Source: Betaproteobacteria bacterium
Lineage (GTDB): Bacteria > Pseudomonadota > Gammaproteobacteria > Burkholderiales > SG8-41
NCBI GenBank assembly: GCA_025363575.1
Contig: JANYDM010000212.1
Span: forward strand, 1 to 38,637
Length of the DNA stretch: 38,637 nucleotides
Reading direction: 5' to 3'
Below are positions 8,264 through 18,763 of this stretch, one piece after another. The notes beneath the pieces were generated by a model. It worked only from the letters and a program-made list of their open reading frames with translations. It was not told where the DNA came from and searched no databases. How positions within the stretch are numbered: position 1 is the first letter of the stretch; every line of letters starts with the position of its first letter. Position numbers and translations under genes: made by a program.

Positions 8264-9160
8264 TTATCGGGCCAAATGCCGACTGACCGAAAGCCAAGCG
8301 CCGAACCACCCCAGAATGGCCGGCAAGGCCAGGAGCCCTATGCCGCTTAAAAGCGCCAAGTGCCTGAGTTGGAAGAGTGATGCATACACGTGTGACAGCT
8401 CACCGAGGTTATGGTTTATCAGCCAGACGCCGCCATATACGATAAGCCAGGCGACCACCCCGCCGGCCGCGCCCTGCATGGCGCCGTAGTACAGAAACGG
8501 CCGCCTGATAAATGCGTCGGTGGCACCGATGAGCTGCACCACCTCCACCTCGTCGCGCTGGGTCAGCACCTGCAGGCGGATCGTATTAAAGGTGACGGCG
8601 ATCAACGCGAATCCAAGAAGGCCGGCGAGGATAAAAACGACGACCCGGCCGAAACGTAGTGTTGCATCGAGACGGCGTGCCCACGCGGCGTCCAGTTGCG
8701 CGTGATCGACCCGCGGCCACTGTTTGATTTCGTCGCGCATTGCATCGAGCGCCGCCGGCGTATTGTCCTTAGCGGTTACGATGAATGCATCCGGCAGCGG
8801 GTTCTGCGGCAGGCCGTCGATCACGTCTGCCAGCCCGCTCGACTGCTTGAGTTCCTGCAGCGCCTGATCGCGCGGCACAAAGCGATATTTGAGAACGCGC
8901 GGATTTTGCTTGAGGCGCGCCTCGATCTGCGCGATTTCGGCGCGCGACGCGTCGAGCGCGAGGAACGCACTGATTTGCGGCTCCGCCGCCAGCTGACCGG
9001 AGGCCAGTTGCAGGTTGTCAATCAACACATACAGCCCGACCGGCAGGCTCAGCGCGATGCCGATTACTACGATGTTCAGGACGCTACCGAGCGGCGTACG
9101 CGCTAGCTTTGCCACGGTTGTCGAGCAACAGCGCGCGTGCTGGCTGAGCCAGGCGGTCAT
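8264..9160 (-). CDS. ftsX: Cell division protein FtsX
   Basis: Membrane subunit of the FtsEX complex, which couples ATP hydrolysis to activation of septal murein hydrolases. The 298-aa protein has a short cytoplasmic N-terminus, a first helix (about residues 24-48), a periplasmic domain (about 50-170) containing FLALDASRAEIAQIEARLK and three C-terminal helices, with the typical RDEVEVVQLIGATDAFIRRPF segment between the second and third. ATG 9160 overlaps the ftsE stop by 4 bases (ATGA), so the two subunits are translationally coupled. Confidence 0.95.
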   Translation of the reverse strand: MTAWLSQHARCCSTTVAKLARTPLGSVLNIVVIGIALSLPVGLYVLIDNLQLASGQLAAEPQISAFLALDASRAEIAQIEARLKQNPRVLKYRFVPRDQALQELKQSSGLADVIDGLPQNPLPDAFIVTAKDNTPAALDAMRDEIKQWPRVDHAQLDAAWARRLDATLRFGRVVVFILAGLLGFALIAVTFNTIRLQVLTQRDEVEVVQLIGATDAFIRRPFLYYGAMQGAAGGVVAWLIVYGGVWLINHNLGELSHVYASLFQLRHLALLSGIGLLALPAILGWFGAWLSVSRHLAR

Positions 9161-9816
9161 GCGGCTTCCGCGAGCGCGCCATTGCGCAACGCGATCACCC
9201 GCGGGGCAAGCCGTGCAAGCAAGGCCTGGTCATGTGTTGCGACCACCACAGTCACGCCGACTTGGTGAAACGAGCGGAACAATTCGCCGATCTCGGCGGC
9301 ATAGTCGGCATCGAGATTGCCTGTCGGCTCGTCGGCGAGCAGGATTGCAGGCCGGTGAACTATTGCGCGCGCAATGCAGAGACGTTGCTGCTCGCCGCCG
9401 GACAGCGTAATCGGCAGGGCCTTCTCGTGCTTGAGCAGGCCGACTTTATCGAGCGCGGCGCGCACTCGCCGCGCTGCGTCCTTCGCGCCATAGCCCGCAA
9501 TTTCCAGCGGCAGAGCGACGTTGCCGAATGCGTTGCGGTCGAAGAGCAGCTTATGGTCCTGGAACACGAGTCCGAATTTGCGGCGCAGAAACGGCACCGC
9601 GCGTGCCTGTAACGTGCCGACATTCTGCCCGTTCACGACTATGCTGCCGGAGGTCGGCCGCTCGATGGCGACCAGTAGCTTAAGCAATGTCGACTTGCCG
9701 GCGCCCGAGTGCCCCGTGATGAAGATCAGCTCGCCGGATTCAATCGTGAAGCCGACGTCGTGCAATGCCTCGTGTCCGCCCGGGTAGCGCTTCGATACAT
9801 GGCTCAGCGCGATCAT
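9157..9816 (-). CDS. ftsE: Cell division ATP-binding protein FtsE
   Basis: ABC ATPase partner of FtsX at the division site. The 219-aa protein shows Walker A GHSGAGKST (35-43), the Q-loop in GLVFQDHKLL, the signature LSGGEQQR (138-145), Walker B ILLADEPTGNLD (158-169) and the switch His in VVVATHDQ. It starts at ATG 9816, 6 bases after the ftsY stop. Gene order ftsY-ftsE-ftsX-rpoH is the classic proteobacterial arrangement. Confidence 0.97.
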   Translation of the reverse strand: MIALSHVSKRYPGGHEALHDVGFTIESGELIFITGHSGAGKSTLLKLLVAIERPTSGSIVVNGQNVGTLQARAVPFLRRKFGLVFQDHKLLFDRNAFGNVALPLEIAGYGAKDAARRVRAALDKVGLLKHEKALPITLSGGEQQRLCIARAIVHRPAILLADEPTGNLDADYAAEIGELFRSFHQVGVTVVVATHDQALLARLAPRVIALRNGALAEAA

Positions 9817-9822
9817 CCTGCG

Positions 9823-10764
9823 TTATCCCAGCAGTGCATCGACAAATTCCTCCGCTGCGAACGGCTGCAGATCGTCGAGCGCCTCGCCGACGCCGATGAA
9901 ACGCAGCGGAATATTATGGGCGCGTGCGATCGCCGCTATCACACCACCTTTTGCTGTGCCGTCGAGCTTGGTCAGCACGAGGCCGGTGACGCCGAGGGCA
10001 GCGTCGAATGCCTTCACCTGGTTCAGAGCGTTCTGGCCGGTATTGGCATCAAGCACCAGCAGGATTTCGTGCGGCGCGCCCGGCGCGGCTTTGGCGATAA
10101 CACGCTTGATCTTGCTGATTTCCTCCATCAGGTGCAGTTGCGTCGGCAGCCGTCCGGCGGTGTCGCACAGCACGACGTCGGTGCCGCGCGCGCGCGCCGC
10201 GGTGATGGCATCGAAAATAACTGCCGCGGCGTCGCCTGATTGTTGCGCGATGACCGCTACGTTATTGCGCTCGCCCCAGACTTCGAGTTGTTCGCGCGCG
10301 GCCGCGCGAAACGTATCGCCGGCTGCAAGCAGCACCGATTTTCCCTGGCGCTGATAGTACTTCGCGAGCTTGCCGATCGACGTCGTCTTGCCCGCGCCGT
10401 TGACGCCGGCGAGCATGATAATGAAGGGCCGGTGAGCGTCGACGATCAGCGGCACGGCGACGGGCTTGAGCAGCGCGAGCAGCGCATCGTGCAAGGTCTG
10501 TTTCAACTCGCGACGCTCGCGCAGCTTGTCGCGCCGTGCCGCGCCGCGCAGCTCTGTGATCAGAAACCCGGCAGCCGTAACGCCGACATCGGCGAGCAGC
10601 AGCGTATTCTCGAGCTCGGCAAAAAACGCTTCGTCGATCGCGCCGCTGGAGAACAACTCCGTAACGTCGGTGTTGAGCAGTTTGCGCGTGCGCGCGAGCC
10701 CGGCCTTGAGCCGTGTGCTCCAGCCTGCGCCCGCTTTTTGATCCGGTTTCAGGAAACTAAACAT
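9823..10764 (-). CDS. ftsY: Signal recognition particle receptor FtsY
   Basis: SRP-family GTPase that docks ribosome-SRP complexes at the inner membrane for co-translational insertion. The likely start is ATG 10764 (MFSFLKPDQK), giving 313 aa. In-frame starts at 10797 and 10830 would add up to 22 residues unlike the family and have no clear ribosome site. G motifs are GVNGAGKTT (about 120-128), DTAGRLPTQ, TKLDGTAKGG and the C-terminal GVGEALDDLQPF. The acidic A domain found in enteric FtsY is absent, leaving a short basic NG-type protein. It is divergent from the M16 peptidase gene across about 140 bases. Confidence 0.95.
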   Translation of the reverse strand: MFSFLKPDQKAGAGWSTRLKAGLARTRKLLNTDVTELFSSGAIDEAFFAELENTLLLADVGVTAAGFLITELRGAARRDKLRERRELKQTLHDALLALLKPVAVPLIVDAHRPFIIMLAGVNGAGKTTSIGKLAKYYQRQGKSVLLAAGDTFRAAAREQLEVWGERNNVAVIAQQSGDAAAVIFDAITAARARGTDVVLCDTAGRLPTQLHLMEEISKIKRVIAKAAPGAPHEILLVLDANTGQNALNQVKAFDAALGVTGLVLTKLDGTAKGGVIAAIARAHNIPLRFIGVGEALDDLQPFAAEEFVDALLG

Positions 10765-10844
10765 ACAAGGCGCAGTCAGACGTGGCTTAGAGGGCATTTG
10801 CGCGCCATATGTCGAGCGCAACGACGGCAATTCGCTTAAAATTC

Positions 10845-10869
10845 TAGCCGGAAAGGCCCGGCCGGGCTA
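10845..10869. other. Inverted repeat in the ftsY/M16 divergent gap
   Basis: TAGCC (10845-10849) and GGCTA (10865-10869) enclose a perfect 12-bp palindrome GCCCGGCCGGGC (10856-10867). It sits between two divergent start regions, so it could be an operator or an RNA hairpin in the peptidase leader. No T tract follows. Function is unknown. Confidence 0.35.
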
Positions 10870-10906
10870 CCTGCAGTCCCTTATCTTCCCACTTTCGAGA
10901 CTCTGC

Positions 10907-12307
10907 ATGTTACTCAGATTCTGTCGGCGCGATATGCGCGCTGCTATCTTCTCGATTACAGCCATATTGCTGGCGACCGGCGCGTGCGCGCAGTCGGGCG
11001 TGGACCAGACCAGCGAACACAAGCTGGCTAACGGTTTGCGCGTCATCGTTAAAGAAGATCACCGTGCGCCCACGGTGGTATCCATGGTCTGGTACAAGGC
11101 AGGCAGCACGGATGAGGTGAATGGCCACACGGGCGTCGCGCACGTGCTCGAGCACATGATGTTCAAGGGTACCAAGGCGGTGCCGAATGGCGAATTCTCC
11201 AAACGCATCGCGGCCGCCGGCGGGCGCGACAATGCGTTTACGAATCGAGACGCCACCGGCTACCATCAGCAGCTTCACAAGTCCAGACTGCCGCTCGCGT
11301 TCGAGCTCGAGGCCGACCGCATGGCCAATCTGCTGCTGACGCCGGAAGAGTTCGCAAAGGAAATTCGGGTCGTGATGGAGGAGCGCCGGCTGCGCACCGA
11401 CGATCGCGCAAACGGCATCGTCTACGAGCAACTGATGGCGACCGCGCTCATCGCGCATCCCTATCGCGCACCGGTCATCGGCTGGATGAGCGATCTCGAA
11501 AGCATGACGTGGCGCGACGCGCGCGACTGGTATGACCACTGGTACGCGCCCAACAACGCGATCGTGGTAGTGGTGGGTGATGTCGTTCCCCGCGACGTGT
11601 TTGCGCTCGCGGAAAAATATTTCGGCCCGCTCAAGGCCAAAGTCTTGCCCGAACGCAAGCCGCAGGATGAGCCGGCGCAGCGCGGCATCCGGCGTATTAC
11701 CGTCAAGGCGCCGGCGGAACAGCCCGCACTGATAATGGGATATCGCGCACCTATCCTGCATGACGTCGACAAGGAATGGGAACCCTACGCGCTTGAAATG
11801 CTGGCGGGCGTGCTCGACGGCCACGATGCGGCGCGCCTCAATAGCGCGCTGGTGCGCAATGAAAAAATCGCGAACTCGGTGGGCGCCGGCTATGACAGCA
11901 CGCAGCGCGGCCCGGGCATGTTCTCGGTCAGCGGTGTGCCGAGCGCCGGCAGGAGCGTCACCGAACTGGAGCAGGCGCTGCGCCGCGAGCTCGCGAAGAT
12001 CATCAACGACGGTATCACCGACGAGGAGCTGAAGCGCGTCAAAGCGCAGGTCGTATCGTCGCAGGTTTTTCAGCGCGATTCGATTTACTTTCAGGCGCTG
12101 CAGATCGGCTCGCTCGAAGTCGCGGGCTATCCGCATCAGGCGATGGACACGATGATAGCGAAATTGCGCGAGGTCACGCCCCAGCAGGTGCAGGCGGTGG
12201 CGAAGAAATACCTGGTCGACGACAGCCTGACGATCGCGGTGCTCGATCCGCAGCCGCTCGACGCCGCGAAGCCCGCAGCCCCGCAAGGAGGGCGCCATGT
12301 TCAATAA
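10907..12307 (+). CDS. M16 family zinc metallopeptidase, catalytic subunit
   Basis: Pitrilysin/M16B-type periplasmic zinc peptidase. An N-terminal export signal covers residues 10-29, after which the mature chain begins near QSGVDQTSEHKLANGL. The inverted zinc motif HxxEH is present as HVLEH (79-83), and the third ligand Glu falls in VVMEERR (158/159). The 466-aa length and the two homologous halves fit M16B. A start at ATG 10934 (MRAAIFSITA) would give a cleaner signal peptide than 10907 and cannot be excluded. It overlaps a second M16 gene that lacks the zinc motif; such pairs form heterodimers in known M16B systems. The natural substrate is unknown. Confidence 0.92.
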   Translation: MLLRFCRRDMRAAIFSITAILLATGACAQSGVDQTSEHKLANGLRVIVKEDHRAPTVVSMVWYKAGSTDEVNGHTGVAHVLEHMMFKGTKAVPNGEFSKRIAAAGGRDNAFTNRDATGYHQQLHKSRLPLAFELEADRMANLLLTPEEFAKEIRVVMEERRLRTDDRANGIVYEQLMATALIAHPYRAPVIGWMSDLESMTWRDARDWYDHWYAPNNAIVVVVGDVVPRDVFALAEKYFGPLKAKVLPERKPQDEPAQRGIRRITVKAPAEQPALIMGYRAPILHDVDKEWEPYALEMLAGVLDGHDAARLNSALVRNEKIANSVGAGYDSTQRGPGMFSVSGVPSAGRSVTELEQALRRELAKIINDGITDEELKRVKAQVVSSQVFQRDSIYFQALQIGSLEVAGYPHQAMDTMIAKLREVTPQQVQAVAKKYLVDDSLTIAVLDPQPLDAAKPAAPQGGRHVQ

Positions 12308-13637
12308 CATGCGGCGCGCGGCGTGTTTTGTTGTGTTGTGGCTGGCGGCGACTCCGGCGTGGTCGCTGCTGCCGATCGAGCATTGGCAGACGAAGCAGGG
12401 CGCGCAGGTTTACTTCGTGCAGGCACGCAATCTGCCGATCGTCGACGTCAGCGTCGATTTTCCCGCGGGCTCCGCTTACGACACGCGTGAAAAATCCGGC
12501 GTCGCGGCAATGACGCAGAACCTGCTCAAACTCGGTGCGGGCGGCCTGTCAGAGGACGAGATTGCGCGTCGCATGGCGGATGCAGGCGCGCAATTCGGCG
12601 GTCGCGCCGAAAGCGACCGTGCCGGCGCGTCGCTGCGCACGCTGAGCAGCGCCGACGAGCTTAAGCAATCGCTCGACTTGTTCGCGCGCGTCCTGCAGCA
12701 CCCTGAGTTTCCGGCCGCGGTGGTCGAACGCGAGAAAACGCGCGTGGTCGATGCCATCAGGGAGGCGGACACCAAGCCCGAGACCCTGCTCAGCCGGAAT
12801 TTCAACGCGCTCGCGTATGCCAATCATCCTTACGGTTTGCGCGGAGCGGGAGAGGCGGAGACCGTCGCGCGCATCACGCGCGACGATCTGGTCGCGTTTT
12901 ACCGCCGTTATTACGCCGCCGATCTTGCCGTCGTTGCCATCATCGGCGACCTGACGCGCGCTGACGCGGAGCGAATCGCCGAGCAGCTGACTGCCGAACT
13001 GCCGCGCGCAGGTCAGGCGCCGGTCATCCCACCGGTGCCCTCCCTTGCGCAGGCTGAGCTGCGCGTAGTGCCGCACCCGGCTTCGCAGAGCCATTTGCTC
13101 ATCGGCATGCCGGGCATCAAACGCAGCGACCCGGATTATTTTCCGCTATTTGTCGGCAATTACATATTGGGCGGCGGCGGCTTTTCCTCGCGCATGACGG
13201 AGGAAGTGCGCTCCAAGCGAGGGCTCGCGTATTCCGCGTACAGTTATTTTTCACCATTGCAGGAACGCGGGCCGTTCGTGATCGGCCTGCAGACGCGCAA
13301 GGACCAGGCCGGCGACGCGCTCAAAGTCGTGCGCGCCACGCTCAAGGAGTTTCTCGATCGCGGGCCGACTGCCGATGAACTCCGCGATGCCAAGCAGAAT
13401 CTCGTCGGCGGTTTTGCGCTGCGCATCGACAGCAACCGCAAGATTCTCGATTACCTCGCCGTCATCGGGTTTTATCACCTGCCGCTGACCTATCTCGAAG
13501 AGTTCGTGCCTAACGTCGAGAAAGTCACGCTGGCTGATATCCGCAGCGCGTTCGCGCGCCACGTCGATCCCGCGCGCATGGTGACGGTGGTGGTGGGGCC
13601 CGACGCCGCCGCTATCGCAGCCGCGAGCACCGAGTAA
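12297..13637 (+). CDS. M16 family peptidase-like protein, non-catalytic partner
   Basis: A 446-aa M16 homolog with a signal peptide (residues 1-22, cleavage near TPAWS). At the place of the zinc motif the sequence reads GVAAMTQNLL, so HxxEH is lost and the subunit should not bind catalytic zinc. It keeps the C-terminal R/Y element (RSKRGLAYSAYS) that positions substrate in M16B partner subunits, and a glycine-rich NYILGGGGFSSR loop. ATG 12297 lies within the last codons of the catalytic subunit, with a strong AAGGAGGG ribosome site 4 bases upstream, implying matched expression of the two chains. Confidence 0.92.
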   Translation: MFNNMRRAACFVVLWLAATPAWSLLPIEHWQTKQGAQVYFVQARNLPIVDVSVDFPAGSAYDTREKSGVAAMTQNLLKLGAGGLSEDEIARRMADAGAQFGGRAESDRAGASLRTLSSADELKQSLDLFARVLQHPEFPAAVVEREKTRVVDAIREADTKPETLLSRNFNALAYANHPYGLRGAGEAETVARITRDDLVAFYRRYYAADLAVVAIIGDLTRADAERIAEQLTAELPRAGQAPVIPPVPSLAQAELRVVPHPASQSHLLIGMPGIKRSDPDYFPLFVGNYILGGGGFSSRMTEEVRSKRGLAYSAYSYFSPLQERGPFVIGLQTRKDQAGDALKVVRATLKEFLDRGPTADELRDAKQNLVGGFALRIDSNRKILDYLAVIGFYHLPLTYLEEFVPNVEKVTLADIRSAFARHVDPARMVTVVVGPDAAAIAAASTE

Positions 13638-13665
13638 CCGTCGCGCGCGAGCTGACGTACAGTTG

Positions 13666-14977
<1,312 letters not shown>

Positions 14978-14986
14978 GGCGCGACC

Positions 14987-15802
14987 CTAACGCTGGCAGC
15001 GCGGGCAATAAAAAGTGGAGCGCTGGCCCAGCACCAGGCTGCGGATCGGCGTCTTGCATACGAGACAGGCTTTGCCTCCGCGGCCGTAGACGAAAAACCT
15101 GTTCTGAAAATAACCGGCCTCACCCGCGGAGTTGACATAGTCGCGCAGGCTGGAGCCACCGGCTTCGATCGCCTCGGCGAGGGTTTCCTTGATTTTCCCG
15201 ACCAGCACCGCGTAACGCGCAAGCCCGATTTTGCGCGCCGGCAGCTTGGGATTTATGCGCGCGCGGAACAGCGCTTCGCTCGCGTAAATGTTGCCCACTC
15301 CCGCGACCAGGTGGCTGTCCATCAGCGCGTTCTTGATGGCGCCGCTGCGCGCGCGCGTCTCGCGATACAGCCAGTCCGCGCTAAGCGCAGCAGACAAGGG
15401 CTCCGGCCCGATGTCGCGCAAGAGCTTGTGCTCGAGCGGATCTCCCGTGTGCCAGAGCACGAGCCCGAAGCGCCGGGGATCGCGCAGGCGCACGACCGGC
15501 CCGCCCTCGAGCGCCAGATCGAAGTGATCGTGTGTCTCCGGCGGCGTGCCCGGTGCAACCACCCACAGCCGCCCCGACATACCCAGATGCACGATCAGCG
15601 TGCCATCGCCGGCGCGGAACAACAGGTACTTGGCGCGGCGCTCGAGCGCGTCGATGCGGCGTCCGCTCAGAACGCGCGCAAGATTGCGCGGGACGGGCTG
15701 GCGCAATGCTCGATTGCGCACGACAACTGCGGCAACGGTCGCGTCGCGCACGATGGGTTCGAGTCCACGCCGCGTGGTCTCGACCTCGGGCAGTTCGGGC
15801 AT
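14987..15802 (-). CDS. mutM: Formamidopyrimidine-DNA glycosylase
   Basis: Bifunctional base-excision repair enzyme that removes 8-oxoguanine and formamidopyrimidines and nicks the abasic site. It starts at ATG 15802 so that Pro2 of MPELPEVETT, the catalytic amine, is exposed after Met removal; Glu3 and the conserved LPEVE are present. The helix-two-turn-helix contains the GVGNIYASEALF segment, and the C-terminal zinc finger is C-x2-C-x16-C-x2-C. The 271-aa length is standard. It follows the DUF4340 gene by 2 bases and is the last gene of the minus-strand run headed by an ABC transporter. The frame continues open upstream to 16096 but that part is antisense noise. Confidence 0.97.
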   Translation of the reverse strand: MPELPEVETTRRGLEPIVRDATVAAVVVRNRALRQPVPRNLARVLSGRRIDALERRAKYLLFRAGDGTLIVHLGMSGRLWVVAPGTPPETHDHFDLALEGGPVVRLRDPRRFGLVLWHTGDPLEHKLLRDIGPEPLSAALSADWLYRETRARSGAIKNALMDSHLVAGVGNIYASEALFRARINPKLPARKIGLARYAVLVGKIKETLAEAIEAGGSSLRDYVNSAGEAGYFQNRFFVYGRGGKACLVCKTPIRSLVLGQRSTFYCPRCQR

Positions 15803-15804
15803 GG

Positions 15805-16650
15805 CTACTTTCTCGGGTCGGCGGCAGCGGAGGGGGGCGCCAGCAGGCGCTTCGCTGTCTCGCCCGGCATCAAGTGCTCGTACGGCAGGTCGCTGCGGGC
15901 GAGCACCAGCTGAGGTTCGCGTTGTAAAACCGCGACGGAGATTTCCTTGCCGGTCTTCAGCCTCACGCGGATCGTCGCCAGCGGTTTGCTGTTGCCCGAA
16001 TGCTGCAGTCCGAGTGCGACCGCCAGCCGCCATCCATCGGCCCAGCGATTGAGGTCGTCGGCACTGACGTCCACGGCCGGCGGCGTCGATTGCCACTTGC
16101 CGTCGCGTTGTTCCAGCGCAAAATCCTTGAACGTAAATGCAACCGGCGCTTCTTCCGCGGTAAACAACTGCCGGCTGACCAGTTCGAGATAGTGTTTCGG
16201 CAGCGCGCTGCCATAGCGGGCCCCGAGTGGATAGACGCCGTCCTGGGTGAGCACGTATTGCTCGCGGCTCATCTGATTGACGGCGCCAAAGGCAAACGTC
16301 TGCAGATTGAAGGTCACGCGCGCATACGGCTCATTCAGGTCGTAGCGCGCGAGTCCGGTCGCGGCGTAACGATCTTTGGCGCTCGCGTCGAGAATTTCGA
16401 GCAGGCGCTGCACCTGCGAGTTGTCAGCGCGCGCGCTGATCGGCGCTTTCATCATCCAATCCGCACCGGTGCGCGCCAGCGTAACGGCCGGATTGCCGGC
16501 GATCTCCACCTTGATGGAAGAGATCTCGGCCGATTTGATCGACGACACCTTGTGCGTGGGCTCTTCTTTGTGCGGCTTGTAGTAAGCGACGAGGCCGAGC
16601 GCGATGACCGCCGCGAGCAGCGCTAGATTTAGTACTGCCTTGCCGCTCAT
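15805..16650 (-). CDS. DUF4340 domain protein of Gld-like ABC system
   Basis: A 281-aa protein with one N-terminal membrane helix (about residues 6-23) and a periplasmic beta-rich domain containing VEIAGNPAVTLARTGADWMM and ISARADNSQVQRLLEIL, the pattern of DUF4340. Such proteins accompany GldG-like subunits of ABC-2 exporters. ATG 16650 overlaps the stop of the GldG-like gene by 4 bases; the alternative start at 16668 would lengthen the overlap. No enzymatic motif is seen. It is probably a periplasmic accessory of the exporter. Confidence 0.85.
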   Translation of the reverse strand: MSGKAVLNLALLAAVIALGLVAYYKPHKEEPTHKVSSIKSAEISSIKVEIAGNPAVTLARTGADWMMKAPISARADNSQVQRLLEILDASAKDRYAATGLARYDLNEPYARVTFNLQTFAFGAVNQMSREQYVLTQDGVYPLGARYGSALPKHYLELVSRQLFTAEEAPVAFTFKDFALEQRDGKWQSTPPAVDVSADDLNRWADGWRLAVALGLQHSGNSKPLATIRVRLKTGKEISVAVLQREPQLVLARSDLPYEHLMPGETAKRLLAPPSAAADPRK

Positions 16651-17987
16651 GACCGGCGGCGCCGCCACCAGACGAGTACGCCGGTGCTCGCGAACGCCAG
16701 CGGCAGGAAGACCAGAAAACCGAACAGAATGACATAGAGGGCGCCGCGGCCAAGCTCGAGGTTGCCATCAACCGACGGTCGCGGTTGCAGCGTGATCATT
16801 GTGTCGTCGCCGGCGAGCCAGTTGATCAGATTGACGCCGAGGTCAAGATTGCCGCCATTGCCGAGGAACTGGTTGCTCAGGAAATGGCCATTGCCGACGA
16901 CGACGACGCGTTGGGCGCGCTCGGCCACCGTGCGCTCGAGGGCCGCGGCGATAGTGATCGGACCCGGCACGTCGCGCGCTTTGTCGAACGCGATGGTCCC
17001 GTCGAGCTTGCCCATCTCAACCCAACCGCGCGGCGCGACGTCCACCAACCGCGCCACGCGCCAGTCGCCGCCTTCCGCCGGCACGCCAATCTGGCGCGCG
17101 AACGGGAAGACCGTGTTGAGGCGGAAGTTGTCAGTGACCGGATGGCGCCCGTAGGCCGCGGAGATCGCGACGGTTGGCGAGACATTCATTTGAGCAGCCT
17201 GCGGGTCAACTACCGTGCCGGGTCCGAGCGTCAGGCCGAGCACTTCGGCCAGCGGCTGCAGTCCGTGCAAGGGGTCCGTATCGATGAGCCACAGCAGATT
17301 GCCGCCCTTTTGCACGTATTGCTTTATTTTCTGCACCTCCGGCGGCTGCAGGTCGACTTGCGGACTGGCGATGAGCAGCATACTTGCGTTGGCCGGCACT
17401 TCCTGAGCGCTCGCCAGGTTGACGCTGTTGGTTTTGATGCCTTTGGCGGCAAGCTGCTTGCCGAATTCGCCGAGATCGTGGTTGGCATTGCCGCTGAGCC
17501 GGCGCTCGCCGTGGCCGTCCAGCGCCATCACCAGCCGCTCGCCAGAGCGCGCGAGCCGCATCAACGCGTTGATGAACGACTGCTCGTTGTACTGCGTCAG
17601 GTGCTCGCTTTTCTGGTTGTATTCGACGATCGATTCACCGTCGACGCGGATGCCCGCCGCCTGCATGAGCTTCGGCTCCTCGCGCGGATCAACCACCGCC
17701 ACGGTAATGTCCGGTTTTGCGCGCTGGTACGGCGCGAGAAAATCCTGCACCTGCTTGCGCGCATCCTGGCGCGTGGCGAAGATCGTTACTTTAACCGGGC
17801 CGCTGAACTTCGAGAGCACGTCGATCGTCTGCTGCGCCAGCCTGTTGCGTGAATTCTGCGTAAGGTCGAAGTCGGTGCGGTATTCGCGCGCGAAAAATGC
17901 GATCAACGCGGCCATGGCGATGAGCAAAACGACGAAGATGCCGTTCTGCACCAGCAGATGTGTGCGAAGCTTGGGTGTGACTTCCAT
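16647..17987 (-). CDS. GldG-like ABC transporter accessory protein
   Basis: A 446-aa membrane protein with an N-terminal helix (about residues 12-30), a long extracytoplasmic domain resembling the GldG/intraflagellar-transport-52-like fold (VKVTIFATRQDARKQVQDFL, ALDGHGERRL, MLLIASPQVDLQPPEVQ, GGNLLWLIDTDPLHGL) and a C-terminal helix (about 415-440) with a basic tail. In Bacteroidetes GldG works with GldA and GldF in gliding; in proteobacteria the homologs form an uncharacterised ABC-2 system. It lies 5 bases after the permease gene. The substrate is unknown. Confidence 0.87.
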   Translation of the reverse strand: MEVTPKLRTHLLVQNGIFVVLLIAMAALIAFFAREYRTDFDLTQNSRNRLAQQTIDVLSKFSGPVKVTIFATRQDARKQVQDFLAPYQRAKPDITVAVVDPREEPKLMQAAGIRVDGESIVEYNQKSEHLTQYNEQSFINALMRLARSGERLVMALDGHGERRLSGNANHDLGEFGKQLAAKGIKTNSVNLASAQEVPANASMLLIASPQVDLQPPEVQKIKQYVQKGGNLLWLIDTDPLHGLQPLAEVLGLTLGPGTVVDPQAAQMNVSPTVAISAAYGRHPVTDNFRLNTVFPFARQIGVPAEGGDWRVARLVDVAPRGWVEMGKLDGTIAFDKARDVPGPITIAAALERTVAERAQRVVVVGNGHFLSNQFLGNGGNLDLGVNLINWLAGDDTMITLQPRPSVDGNLELGRGALYVILFGFLVFLPLAFASTGVLVWWRRRRS

Positions 17988-17992
17988 GTCGA

Positions 17993-18763
17993 TTATCCGC
18001 GCAGGCGCGCCGCGTCGAGATGGCGCACGGTGAGAACGAGAAAGACCGCGATCAGCAGCAGCATGCAGACCACGCTGTAAGTGTCGAACATGCCTTTGGC
18101 GAACGGCTCGAAATTCTTGAGCGGCGAGAGCACCTGCGCGAGCTCTGCCGGCACGTTCCAGCCGCGGCCGCGCATGCCGTCGGCGGCAGTCTCGCCGGCG
18201 AGCAGCATGCCGAGCAGCAGACCGAACGCTATCATCGATGCCACGAAAGGCTGCGCCGTCAAACAGGATGCGTAAAGCGAAACCGCCGAGAAACAGGCCG
18301 CCAGCAAGGCAACGCCGAGAACCAGGCTCGCGAGCAGGCCGAAATCAAGCCGCCCGCCGAGCAGGAGCGAGAGCGCCATCAGTACGGCCAGGCCGACAAG
18401 CAGCCATAGGAATGCCACCAGCCCGGCGAATTTGCCGAGCACGATTTCGGTCATCGATATTGGCGCGGAAAACAGCAGCACCATCGTCTGATTGCGGCGC
18501 TCTTCCGCGATCAAGCGCATCGCGAGCAGCGGTACCGCGAAAAGAAAGATGATCGCCAGCGTCGCAAACACCGGGGCCGCCACCAGCTCGGTGATGCCGG
18601 GCGGCGCCGGCATCTGAATGAGTTGCGACTGCACCTGCATGAATTCGTCGATGCGCTTCAAAAAACCGAACGCGAGCATGACCTGCACGAACGTCAGCAC
18701 AACCCATGCAAGCGGGGATGCGAACAGCGCTTTGAGTTCTTTGCCGGCGATCGTAAAAATCAT
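17993..18763 (-). CDS. ABC-2 type transporter permease (GldF-like)
   Basis: A 256-aa inner-membrane permease with about six helices, starting at ATG 18763 (MIFTIAGKELKALF), which overlaps the ATPase stop by 4 bases. The amphipathic N-terminus KELKALFASPLAW and the MRLIAEERRNQTMVLLFSAP coupling segment are typical of ABC-2 permeases in GldF/NosY-like systems. It forms the channel with the ATPase encoded immediately upstream. The 18844 start would add an unrelated N-terminus and is rejected. Confidence 0.92.
   Translation of the reverse strand: MIFTIAGKELKALFASPLAWVVLTFVQVMLAFGFLKRIDEFMQVQSQLIQMPAPPGITELVAAPVFATLAIIFLFAVPLLAMRLIAEERRNQTMVLLFSAPISMTEIVLGKFAGLVAFLWLLVGLAVLMALSLLLGGRLDFGLLASLVLGVALLAACFSAVSLYASCLTAQPFVASMIAFGLLLGMLLAGETAADGMRGRGWNVPAELAQVLSPLKNFEPFAKGMFDTYSVVCMLLLIAVFLVLTVRHLDAARLRG

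Noticed and set aside
10290..10311. Inverted repeat of TTCGCGCG and CGCGCGAA inside ftsY
   Set aside because: It is an 8-bp arm in CG-alternating coding sequence, which is expected by chance at this composition.
10910..12310. A 466-codon open frame on the minus strand, opposite the catalytic M16 peptidase
   Set aside because: The plus-strand protein has an intact zinc motif and signal peptide. The antisense frame has no recognisable domain and is explained by GC-rich codon bias.
15803..16096. N-terminal extension of MutM
   Set aside because: The catalytic Pro must follow the initiator Met, which fixes the start at 15802. The upstream open frame is antisense to nothing conserved and overlaps the DUF4340 gene.
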